A DNA stretch of 33,798 nucleotides from Sphingobacterium bovisgrunnientis (lineage in GTDB: Bacteria; Bacteroidota; Bacteroidia; Sphingobacteriales; Sphingobacteriaceae): contig NZ_WUQY01000035.1 of NCBI RefSeq assembly GCF_009829085.1, positions 1 to 33,798 of the forward strand. The letters are read 5' to 3'. The position numbers and the translations under genes were made by a program. Under the pieces are notes generated by a model that saw only the letters and a program-made list of their open reading frames with translations, did no database searches and was not told the origin of the DNA. Within the stretch, counting starts at the first letter, position 1, and every line of letters begins with the position of its first letter. This document shows positions 13,163-21,041 of this stretch, piece by piece.

Positions 13163-15622
13163 GTGAGTAAATTCGAACAAACATCAGGTTACGAAATTGT
13201 AAAATCATGGCTGCAAGATCATGGTCGAACCCCATTTACTTTTCAGCGTCAAACCTGGGAAAAGATATATAATGGATATAGTGGGATGGTCGTAGCACCA
13301 ACGGGTTTTGGAAAGACTTATTCCGTATTTCTTGGCATTTTGATCGATTACATGAATCGACCTGAAACGTATAAGAAAGGTCTTAAAGCGATTTGGATTA
13401 CACCACTTCGGTCTTTGGCAAAGGATTTGGCGCGGGCTATGCAAGAAGCGATTGACCAAATCGGTTTGGATTGGGTTGTTGAAGTACGAAATGGCGATAC
13501 AGATGTGAAGATAAAGCAACGGCAGAGTAAACAAATGCCTGATGTATTATTGTTAACACCCGAAAGTTGGCATTTGCTTTTAGCACAGAAAGGCAGGGAC
13601 AAATTCTTTGCAAACCTCAAAGCTGTTGTTATTGATGAGTGGCACGAGTTATTGAGTAGCAAACGTGGAGTAATGGTTGAATTGGCTATTGCTTACTTAA
13701 AACAGCACAAACCGAATTTATTGGTTTGGGGTATTACCGCTACTATTGGAAATTTGGATGAAGCAATGGAAGTGTTGATTCCTTATTCAGTAAAGAAAAT
13801 TAAGATTGTCGCCAAAGAGAAAAAGCTAATTGATATAGTTTCTGTTTTTCCACCAGAAGTAGAAATCTTACCATGGGCTGGACATTTGGGTGGTAAGCTT
13901 GTGGATGAGGTAGTTCCGATTATTTTGAATAGCAAATCCACAATTGTTTTTACTAATACGCGTAGTCAAAGTGAATATTGGTATCAAATTTTACTAGATG
14001 CTTACCCTGATTTTGCAGGTCAATTGGCACTGCATCACGGTTCTATCGACATTCATATACGGACGTGGATCGAAGAAGCGTTGAGTGAGGGAAAGTTAAA
14101 GGCTGTCGTTTCAACGTCATCGTTGGATTTGGGTGTGGATTTCAAGCCTGTAGATACAGTTATACAAGTAGGTTCAAGTAAAGGAGTTGCGCGATTTATG
14201 CAGCGTGCGGGTAGAAGCGGTCACTCGCCATTTGAGGTTTCCAAAATATATTTTGTGCCAACTCATTCCCTAGAACTTATCGAAGTTGCAGCACTCAAAG
14301 AAGCGGTGAAAACGAATTTGATTGAGGATCGCGAACCACTGGTTTTATGTTATGATGTATTGGTACAATTTCTAGTAACCATAGCCTTGGGTGGTGGATT
14401 TCGTCGGGAAGAATTATTTGATGTAATTAAATCTGCGTATTCTTTTCAATGGATTACAGAAGAAGAATGGGATTGGTGCATTTCTTTTATCACCGTAGGT
14501 GGAAAGATTGGTAAGAATTACGAAGAGTTTCACAAAGTGGTTAAAAATGAAGAAGGGCTTTATGTTGTAGAGAAGAGGAAAATTGCCATGTTGCATCGTA
14601 TGAACCTGGGTGTGATTGTCTCTGATGCGATGGTGAAAGTGAAATTTTTAGGTGGCGGATATATCGGGATGGTGGAAGAATATTTTATTACTAAGCTCAA
14701 GCAGGGTGATAAGTTTATTCTCGCAGGTCGAGTATTAGAGCTAATTCGCATTAAAGAAATGACGGCTTATGTGCGCGCTTCACAGGGAAAGGCTATAACA
14801 CCAAGTTGGTTAGGTGGACGATTGCCTTTGAGTTCAAATCTAGGAGGATTGCTTCGTAAAAAGTTAGCAGACTCCAAAAATCCTACGTCGCGCGAAAAAG
14901 AATTGAAATTTCTTCATCCGCTCGTCGCCAATCAAGTCGACAAATCGCATATTCCTTCGGAAAATGAATTTTTGGTAGAGAAGATAAAAACACGTGAGGG
15001 ATATCATCTGTTTATGTATCCTTTTGAAGGACGATTGGTACATGAGGTAATGTCCAGTTTGATGGCGTATCGAATTAGTGAATTGTATCCGATAAGTTTT
15101 TCGATGGCCATGAATGATTATGGTTTTGAACTGTTTTCAGATAAGGATATTGAGTTGAGTGAAGATCAGTTGAAACATATTTTGCGCAAAGAAGACTTGA
15201 TGAAGGATGTGACGGCAAGTATAAATGCGGCAGAAATGGCAAAGCGAAAGTTTCGAGATATTGCTGTAATTGCAGGTTATGTGATTCAAAATCGCTATGG
15301 AAAACAACAAAATAATAAATCTCTACAAGCTTCTTCAGGAATTATTTTTCAAGTATTGGAAGAACATGAACCTAACAATTTGTTGCTTAGACAGGCTTAT
15401 ACGGAGGTTTTTAATCAGCAATTAGAGGAACCTCGTCTTATTCAGGCCTTTGAGCGTATTAATTCTTCAAAAATCATTTATAAATTTGCAGAAAGTTTCA
15501 CGCCACTTAGTTTTCCTATCAAGGTTGACAGTTTGCGTCAATCACTATCAAGTGAAGATCTTGGCGCACGGATTCAACGTATGCAGGAGCAGAGCAATAG
15601 ATTAAATAGAAAGAGAAGATGA
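13163..15622 (+). CDS. Ligase-associated DEXH-box helicase (Lhr-like)
   Basis: An 819-residue superfamily 2 helicase of family TIGR04121. Motif I is APTGFGKT (45-52), motif II is DEWH (158-161), TATIG serves as motif III, and motif VI is QRAGRSGH (347-354). LHHGSID and STSSLDLGVDFKPVD precede motif VI. The C-terminal half (from about 400) matches the winged-helix and beta regions of Lhr-core proteins. Lhr enzymes move 3'-5' on single-stranded DNA and are linked to repair of crosslink or oxidative damage; the specific job here is inferred from the cassette. GTG 13163 is chosen because the product then begins MSKFEQTSGYEIV like homologues and no ATG is near. Its stop overlaps pdeM by 4 bases. 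Confidence 0.93.
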   Translation: MSKFEQTSGYEIVKSWLQDHGRTPFTFQRQTWEKIYNGYSGMVVAPTGFGKTYSVFLGILIDYMNRPETYKKGLKAIWITPLRSLAKDLARAMQEAIDQIGLDWVVEVRNGDTDVKIKQRQSKQMPDVLLLTPESWHLLLAQKGRDKFFANLKAVVIDEWHELLSSKRGVMVELAIAYLKQHKPNLLVWGITATIGNLDEAMEVLIPYSVKKIKIVAKEKKLIDIVSVFPPEVEILPWAGHLGGKLVDEVVPIILNSKSTIVFTNTRSQSEYWYQILLDAYPDFAGQLALHHGSIDIHIRTWIEEALSEGKLKAVVSTSSLDLGVDFKPVDTVIQVGSSKGVARFMQRAGRSGHSPFEVSKIYFVPTHSLELIEVAALKEAVKTNLIEDREPLVLCYDVLVQFLVTIALGGGFRREELFDVIKSAYSFQWITEEEWDWCISFITVGGKIGKNYEEFHKVVKNEEGLYVVEKRKIAMLHRMNLGVIVSDAMVKVKFLGGGYIGMVEEYFITKLKQGDKFILAGRVLELIRIKEMTAYVRASQGKAITPSWLGGRLPLSSNLGGLLRKKLADSKNPTSREKELKFLHPLVANQVDKSHIPSENEFLVEKIKTREGYHLFMYPFEGRLVHEVMSSLMAYRISELYPISFSMAMNDYGFELFSDKDIELSEDQLKHILRKEDLMKDVTASINAAEMAKRKFRDIAVIAGYVIQNRYGKQQNNKSLQASSGIIFQVLEEHEPNNLLLRQAYTEVFNQQLEEPRLIQAFERINSSKIIYKFAESFTPLSFPIKVDSLRQSLSSEDLGARIQRMQEQSNRLNRKRR

Positions 15623-16266
15623 TCATACATGAACAGGAAATCACCTGGGCAAAACATAAATTAATACTCACTAACAAAAAAGCAATATACTGGCCAGCAC
15701 AGAGAACGTTAATATTATCTGATTTGCATTTGGGTAAAGCAGCACATTTTCGTCGCAATGGCATTCCCATTCCCGCGCAAATACACCAAAAAGATTTAGA
15801 CCTTTTGGAAATTTTATTGCATTATTACGATGTTCAAAAAGTAATAGTTGTAGGAGATTTAATTCATGCCAATGCCAATGGAGAGGTTCTAGATTTTAAA
15901 AATTTTTTACAAAAATTTCAGGCTATTGAATTCATTCTTATCAAAGGAAATCATGACCGAATAGCGGATCGCAAAATATTAGATTTGGGTTTTGAATCGG
16001 TTTGCAATACCTTAAATGTAGAAGGCATTACGTTTGTGCATGAGCCCGAGAATTGTGCTGAATTTCAGATTTCAGGACATATTCATCCTGGAGTAACAGT
16101 GAAGCTTCCTACAAACAAACACTTCCGTTTGCCTTCATTTGTTGTATCCGAACAAATGATTATTTTACCAGCTTTCAGTCAATTTACAGGTTTGGATACC
16201 AAGCAAGTGTTGGACAAAGCGGTTAATTATGCGGTTTTAGATACTGGAATAATGGTAGTGAAATAA
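15619..16266 (+). CDS. pdeM: Ligase-associated metallophosphoesterase PdeM
   Basis: A 215-residue calcineurin-like phosphoesterase (TIGR04123), the fourth member of the ligase cassette. Metal ligands are all visible: SDLHLGKAAHFRRNG (Asp35, His37), VVGDLIHAN, KGNHDR, FVHEPE and SGHIHPG. The fold is shared with the nuclease Mre11/SbcD, and the family is annotated as a DNA-damage-response endonuclease. The start ATG overlaps the helicase stop (ATGA), so it is translationally coupled. No terminator follows; the next gene begins 151 bases later behind its own candidate promoter. Confidence 0.92.
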   Translation: MIIHEQEITWAKHKLILTNKKAIYWPAQRTLILSDLHLGKAAHFRRNGIPIPAQIHQKDLDLLEILLHYYDVQKVIVVGDLIHANANGEVLDFKNFLQKFQAIEFILIKGNHDRIADRKILDLGFESVCNTLNVEGITFVHEPENCAEFQISGHIHPGVTVKLPTNKHFRLPSFVVSEQMIILPAFSQFTGLDTKQVLDKAVNYAVLDTGIMVVK

Positions 16267-16366
16267 ATTTTACACTATCCTTCATTTTATATCTTTTTTC
16301 TTAATATTTAGCTGTAATTTCTTCTATCACTGTAGCGTCAATTTCTTAGTTTTAATAATTCTATTA

Positions 16367-16397
16367 TTTTAGAATACTAAATATATTAGTATTTTTG
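16367..16397 (+). promoter_or_regulatory. Candidate promoter of the radical SAM pair with overlapping palindrome
   Basis: A TTTT at 16367-16370, 19 bases, and TATTTTTG (16390-16397, perfect TAnnTTTG) form a plausible promoter 20 bases before the start codon. A perfect inverted repeat, AATACTAA and TTAGTATT with a 5-base spacer (16373-16393), fills the spacer and enters the -7 box, the expected place for a repressor site. The palindrome and box are direct observations. That this is an operator, perhaps for damage control, is inference. Confidence 0.55.
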
Positions 16398-16417
16398 TTT
16401 TTCAATCACACTAAGAA

Positions 16418-17674
16418 ATGGATCGTTTAGAAGAAAAACTTAAAATTTTAGCTGATGCCGCGAAATACGATGTGAGTTGTAGTTCAAGTGGTAGTAAGCG
16501 AAAAAATATAGGTGGAATAGGGGATGCTTCATCTTCGGGGATTTGTCATTCGTATACGGAAGATGGTCGCTGTGTTTCATTATTAAAAATTCTTTTGACT
16601 AATCATTGCATTTACGATTGTGCATTTTGTGTGAGCCGCAAAAGTAACGATGTGCAACGCGCTGCGTTTACGGTGGAAGAAGTCGTAAAATTGGCGATGA
16701 ATTTTTACCGTCGTAATTACATTGAAGGACTTTTTTTGAGTTCTGGTATTTTTAAGGATGCTGATTACACCATGGAGCGATTGTTGAAAATTGTCAAAAA
16801 ACTTCGACTTGAAGAACGATATAACGGTTATATTCATTTGAAAACAATACCGGGAGCGAGTGACGAAATGATTCGTGAAGCAGGTATGTATGTGGATCGT
16901 ATGAGCATCAATCTCGAAATGCCGACTGAATTGGGACTGAAGTTAATGGCACCTGAAAAAGATCACGAATCGGTGAAGAAACCATTGAATTTTATTAATC
17001 AAGATATTCAATCTTATAAACAAGAATCAAAGCTAATAAAACATAAACCTACTTTTGTTCCTGCGGGGCAAAGCACGCAAATGGTTATTGGAGCTACTCC
17101 AGAAAATGATTTTGAAATCATGTCCGTAGCGGATAAATTCTATAAAGACTACAATTTGAAGCGGGTATATTATAGCGGCTATATTCCTATTCAAAATGAT
17201 AATTCATTATTGCCACAAATAGGAACTAAACCTCCATTGGTACGAGAGAATAGGTTGTATCAGACTGATTGGTTGTTACGATTTTATGGGTTTGAGTTGA
17301 ATGAAATATTAAATCCTTCATTTCAAGAGTTGGATTTAGAAATTGATCCAAAATTGAGTTGGGCATTGCGAAATCCGCATCTTTTTCCTGTTGATATCAA
17401 TACTGCTGATTACAGTATGATTATTCGTATTCCAGGTATTGGACGACAGTCGGCACTGAAAATAATTAAAGCTAGAAAATTTGGAAGGCTACATGAATAT
17501 CAAATAAAAAAAATGGGCATAGCTTTTAATAGAGCTCGACATTTTATGGTTTGTGCGGATTCACCGTTTCAATTAGGATTTGCTTCAATGGATCAAGTTC
17601 GTGCGCAAATATTGAATAAAAGTGCATCTAAAACAAAACAATTGGTAAGCCCTCAACTGAATCTTTTTGCTTAA
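16418..17674 (+). CDS. Putative DNA modification/repair radical SAM protein
   Basis: A 418-residue radical SAM protein of family TIGR03916. The cluster motif CIYDCAFC (Cys64, Cys68, Cys71) binds the 4Fe-4S cluster that cleaves S-adenosylmethionine, and Cys21, Cys43 and Cys52 add possible extra ligands. The C-terminal region (about 325-380) contains a helix-hairpin-helix, INTADYSMIIRIPGIGRQSA, suggesting DNA binding. The family regularly occurs with a DUF4130 protein or a linked uracil-DNA-glycosylase-like protein and is predicted to modify or repair DNA; its reaction is not known to me. The downstream partner starts on the last base of its stop (TAATG), so the two are coupled. Confidence 0.92.
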   Translation: MDRLEEKLKILADAAKYDVSCSSSGSKRKNIGGIGDASSSGICHSYTEDGRCVSLLKILLTNHCIYDCAFCVSRKSNDVQRAAFTVEEVVKLAMNFYRRNYIEGLFLSSGIFKDADYTMERLLKIVKKLRLEERYNGYIHLKTIPGASDEMIREAGMYVDRMSINLEMPTELGLKLMAPEKDHESVKKPLNFINQDIQSYKQESKLIKHKPTFVPAGQSTQMVIGATPENDFEIMSVADKFYKDYNLKRVYYSGYIPIQNDNSLLPQIGTKPPLVRENRLYQTDWLLRFYGFELNEILNPSFQELDLEIDPKLSWALRNPHLFPVDINTADYSMIIRIPGIGRQSALKIIKARKFGRLHEYQIKKMGIAFNRARHFMVCADSPFQLGFASMDQVRAQILNKSASKTKQLVSPQLNLFA

Positions 17675-18441
17675 TGTATTATATTTTCGATGGTACATAC
17701 TATGGTTGGCTATGTTGTGTTTTCGAAGCTTTCGAACGCAAGGATTTTTCCGTAAAGCCAATTACGAAAGAGTTGTATCTTCCTGATATTTTTGCGGAAG
17801 ATATTTACATTTATACTGATTCAGAAAAAGCCAGTCGCGTTCTGAAAGGATTACAAGAACGTGTAGGTAAGAATATTGCGCTCGATTTTTTTCGTGCATT
17901 CCTTTTTGAAAGTCCAGAAGTTTGGCAAGCTGCATTTTATTTGTGTGTGCAAATTTTTAAAGGGAATAAAGACATACTATCCAATTTTGGGAATGATGCG
18001 GTCATGAAGTTTTCAGATGCGCTTAGAAAGGTTAGTCGTGAACGTCATCGTATGAAAGCTTTTGTTCGTTTTCAGCAATCTTCGGATGGATTGTATTTCG
18101 CAGTTTTTGAACCAGATTTTAATGTGTTGCCTTTGACAATTTCGTTTTTTAAAAATAGATATACCGACCAGCCCTGGATTATTTATGATTTGAAAAGAAA
18201 TTATGGAATCTATTGGGATAAAATTAACATAACTGAGGTTGAATTAAACGCTGCGGAAGTTAAAGATATGGTACATACTTCGACTGTAGTTTCGCTGGAT
18301 GAGCAGGAGGAATACTACAAAAATTTATGGCAACAATATTTTAAAAGTACAAATATCGTTGCTAGAAAAAACATGAAATTACATCTTAGACATGTACCAA
18401 GAAGATATTGGAAATATCTTCCTGAGAAACAATTAACCTAA
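17674..18441 (+). CDS. DUF4130 putative DNA metabolism protein, partner of the radical SAM protein
   Basis: A 255-residue protein of family TIGR03915 (DUF4130). It begins YYIFDGTYYGWLCCVFEAF, the conserved N-terminus of the family. The rest has RFQQSSDGLYFAVFEPDFNVLPL and the DQPWIIYDLKRNYGIYWD block typical of DUF4130, and a basic C-terminus (KLHLRHVPRRYWKYLPEKQ). In many genomes this protein is fused or adjacent to a family-4-like uracil-DNA glycosylase. No glycosylase domain is present here: the protein ends at about the DUF4130 boundary. Function unknown; it shares a coupled transcript with the radical SAM gene and ends the repair island. Confidence 0.9.
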   Translation: MYYIFDGTYYGWLCCVFEAFERKDFSVKPITKELYLPDIFAEDIYIYTDSEKASRVLKGLQERVGKNIALDFFRAFLFESPEVWQAAFYLCVQIFKGNKDILSNFGNDAVMKFSDALRKVSRERHRMKAFVRFQQSSDGLYFAVFEPDFNVLPLTISFFKNRYTDQPWIIYDLKRNYGIYWDKINITEVELNAAEVKDMVHTSTVVSLDEQEEYYKNLWQQYFKSTNIVARKNMKLHLRHVPRRYWKYLPEKQLT

Positions 18442-18480
18442 ATTAGCAAAAGATCTTTCCATTTCGCTAATTTAGGTTAA
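18433..18480 (+). terminator. Long hairpin at the end of the repair island
   Basis: A perfect 15-bp inverted repeat (18433-18447 with 18466-18480, arm core AACCTAAATTAGC) with an 18-base loop. The stop codon of the DUF4130 gene lies in the left arm. There is no T run after it, so it may act as an mRNA-end stabiliser or a bidirectional terminator. Confidence 0.6.
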
Positions 18481-18532
18481 ATATGCGTTTAGTTTGAATT
18501 GATTGCATTCTTCAAATCGAATAAGGGTTGAC

Positions 18533-19461
18533 CTAGCTCGCTATTAAATAAAAATCAATATCTTTTTCGATAGTATCCAAATGGTTAGCGTTTAATTTCC
18601 AGTCTTTTATGTACTCAATTGATGATAAGTTAGAGTGTTGGTCGTAAATAAGCTCTTTAGAATTAAAATGTAAAAAAGATTCTTTAATACTCTGAATTGA
18701 TATTTTTAAATTCTTATTTATTTTATTTACCATCCTTCCGAACCAATAGCTGTGGTAATGCCAAAGAGAGGATTGTAGTATTGGATTGGAATGACAATCA
18801 CGAATCAAATCTGCATAATCACTCAAAAATTGAGTATACTTTGTAAATCCCACATTATTTTGTTTAAAGGATGTATTTTATTACTGTATTCCTCCAACAT
18901 TTTAGTTTTATCTTTTAAGATATTTAAAAAATCCTTAATAGAATATTTACCGATCCATCCATCATCGAAAAACCATAATAATAGCTGAATATCTTCATCA
19001 TGTTTTACAAACTGATTTAGTATTAAAAAACGATCGAATAGAATAGGGCTTTCTCTATTAATGTTATTTTTATAGTATTCATTTTTTTGTATTTGTTTCA
19101 ATAATAATTGCTGGAGAAGTAAGGGGTAGTAGTTTTCGTAATATTTTCGGACAGCACTCGTATCTAATATTAAGTCTATTTCGTTAGTTAATTTTTCTGG
19201 TAGTGGGTAGTCGACGTAGTTTGCAAATAGAGCTATGTGTAATAAGCTGCAAAACTCGATTAATTAATCTACATTTTCACGCGCCTATATCTTTGCGGCA
19301 TTTGTAATAGGATCTATAATATGACTACGTAAGATAATCTCTAGTGTCGACATATCTGAATTTTCGAGTAAATCAGTAATTATTTCATATCCTTTCTCTG
19401 CTTTTGATTGCAATCTATATTGTTTGATCAGAATTTCTAAATTTATCGATTTAATATTCAT
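18533..19461 (-). pseudogene. Decayed gene of unknown function, coupled to the serine hydrolase gene
   Basis: A frame of about 309 codons from ATG 19461 to a stop at 18533, broken by TAG at codon 59 (19287-19285), TAA at codon 66 (19266-19264) and a frameshift near 18858-18861. At that point a run of four A on the minus strand needs a fifth to join NKIHPLNK to NNVGFTKYTQF. Between the lesions the sequence remains protein-like: helical and rich in Leu, Ile, Lys, Asp and Tyr, with no recognisable domain, signal peptide or membrane segment. The start overlaps the hydrolase stop by 4 bases (ATGA), so the pair was once translationally coupled. I cannot name a family. Confidence 0.75.
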
Positions 19462-20261
19462 GATAATGCAAGTAAGGTATTCACAACTATTTGATAAGGC
19501 GTTAAATATGTGTCATCTGGTTTGCAGATTGTAGTGTGACATTTATCTTCGACTAAAACCGGAATTGGATCTTTACAGAACTGCTCATTGTGCACTATAA
19601 TTTCTTTATTTGCCCAAATTATTTGCGAAGCTATAGTAAAATCACCTTGTTTGTTTTTCAATAAATGCAGAGAATCGTGTAATAGATTATTTAAGGTTAC
19701 TGAATTTGGTTTTAAATCATCTAGTATTGGGATTGTGATAAATCCAAGACCTGTAAGAATCTTACCTATAGAAGGTAAACTTTCTGTTACCAGTTTTTGA
19801 ATACGAGCACCTCGATGAGCTGGAACGAAAAGTATCATTTTACAATTTTTTATCCACTCTTTATTTTCAGTCTTTGCTAATATCAATGCTCTTCGGACTA
19901 CAATTGCTCCCAAAGAATGTGCAACAATGAGTATATTGTTATATCTAAAGTTGGTTTTTATAAAATCGCGCTATATTCCCCATTTATTAGGAGAAATATC
20001 ACTTAATTTCAATAATGATGTATAAAATTTTAACGCGCTATTATTTGCTTGTACTCTTACGCTATCATAGCCATAAAATATTACATCAGCATTTTTGAAA
20101 TCATCATTTGTCCTTATTAGTTCGGGAAATTTTCCCCACGTTTCGACTGATTTTCCATTAAAACCATGAACGAAAATTACTAAAGTCTTTGGTTGATGTA
20201 TTGTAAAGAAGGCGGTAGTATGCAAACCTTCTTCAATAAATATTGGAGGAGTATGAAACAT
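19458..20261 (-). pseudogene. SERAC1/PGAP1-like serine hydrolase with an in-frame TAG
   Basis: A 267-codon alpha/beta hydrolase read from ATG 20261 with one in-frame TAG at codon 97 (19973-19971). Everything needed for catalysis is kept: strand and oxyanion loop VIFVHGFNGKSVETW (about residues 28-42), nucleophile elbow AHSLG with Ser116, and the C-terminal His242 in CHTTICKP, a block typical of SERAC1-like esterases. The family hydrolyses ester or amide bonds of lipids or proteins, and some members are associated with immunity-type gene clusters. Because nothing after the stop is scrambled, the lesion is recent, or the stop is suppressed, or it is a sequencing error. Confidence 0.8.
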
Positions 20262-20486
20262 ATTTGTTGGTTTTAAAGTGTGTAAAACAATTAATATTAA
20301 TTTATGTAATAAAAATTAATAAAACAAATATTATCCTAATAAATAAAATAGAATTAATTTAAATTTCAATGACTTTTTTTTACGTATTTTGTAATTTATT
20401 TTATAAATTTTAGCTTGTTTTTTATTTTTAAAGAAAAATATGGAGGTAGCGGGTCAAGTTGCTTTTAGGTATAAATTTGTTTGTTT
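20262..20486. other. A/T-rich spacer without a gene
   Basis: A strongly A/T-rich gap upstream of the hydrolase pseudogene. On the minus strand a TTTG, 19 bases and TAAATTAA give a weak promoter-like arrangement 35-80 bases before the hydrolase ATG. Nothing else can be supported. Confidence 0.3.
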
Positions 20487-21029
20487 TTACAAATTATTTT
20501 GAATTACGCCTTTTATGAAATAGCGGTTGTGCCCTATGCCTTTTACCTGCTGAGTTTTATCTATAGAATATTCTTTGCCTACTGTATAGACAAATGTCTC
20601 TTTATTTTCGAAAAGTAAATTCTTAGTTTCTTTATTTATACTTATTTGTTTAGCTATATTATTATCGAAAATAATTCGTATAATCACCCTATTTTTGGAG
20701 TTATTGGGTGTTTCGAAGGTTAATGTGTCACCGTTTCTTTTTTTAACGAATTCATCATTACCAGTTTTGTTTACGTCTATGTTTGCAAAGTTTGCAAGTT
20801 CCTTTTTCCAATTCGTAATTTTTAACTGTTTGCTTTCAGAAGATTTTTCGTTTGAAACCGTCTTTGTGACAAAAGGGTCTAAAGTTTGAAGTCTTTCAGC
20901 TTCTTGTTGGATGAAATTAGGAATATCGAAATAAGTTGAGTTTTCATTTTGGATAATAGAGTTATTGCAGCTATTTAATGTAAAAACAACTGCAATAACA
21001 CTTCGGTATATAAATTTTAATCTGTGCAA
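20487..21029 (-). CDS. Hypothetical lipoprotein downstream of gpmI
   Basis: A 180-residue exported protein. The N-terminus has basic residues, a hydrophobic stretch SVIAVVFTL and a lipobox-like LNSC (Cys21), so it is probably lipid-anchored. The mature part is charged and Asn/Lys-rich with alternating strand-like segments (RVIIRIIFDNNIAKQISIN, NLLFENKETFVYTVG). No family is recognised. The only available start is TTG at 21029, 12 bases after the gpmI stop, so it is likely co-transcribed with gpmI. No terminator is seen before the following spacer. Confidence 0.7.
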   Translation of the reverse strand: MHRLKFIYRSVIAVVFTLNSCNNSIIQNENSTYFDIPNFIQQEAERLQTLDPFVTKTVSNEKSSESKQLKITNWKKELANFANIDVNKTGNDEFVKKRNGDTLTFETPNNSKNRVIIRIIFDNNIAKQISINKETKNLLFENKETFVYTVGKEYSIDKTQQVKGIGHNRYFIKGVIQNNL

Positions 21030-21041
21030 TACGCTATATTA

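Noticed and set aside
13205..13662. Two minus-strand frames inside the helicase (13205-13534 and 13348-13662)
   Set aside because: They overlap each other and are antisense to motifs I and Ia of the helicase.
19588..19800. Plus-strand 70-codon frame within the hydrolase pseudogene
   Set aside because: Antisense to the preserved hydrolase frame; no recognisable domain or promoter.
20262..20486. Searched for a small RNA or origin in the A/T-rich gap
   Set aside because: Only low-complexity A/T sequence was found, with no repeats of DnaA-box type and no stable hairpin.
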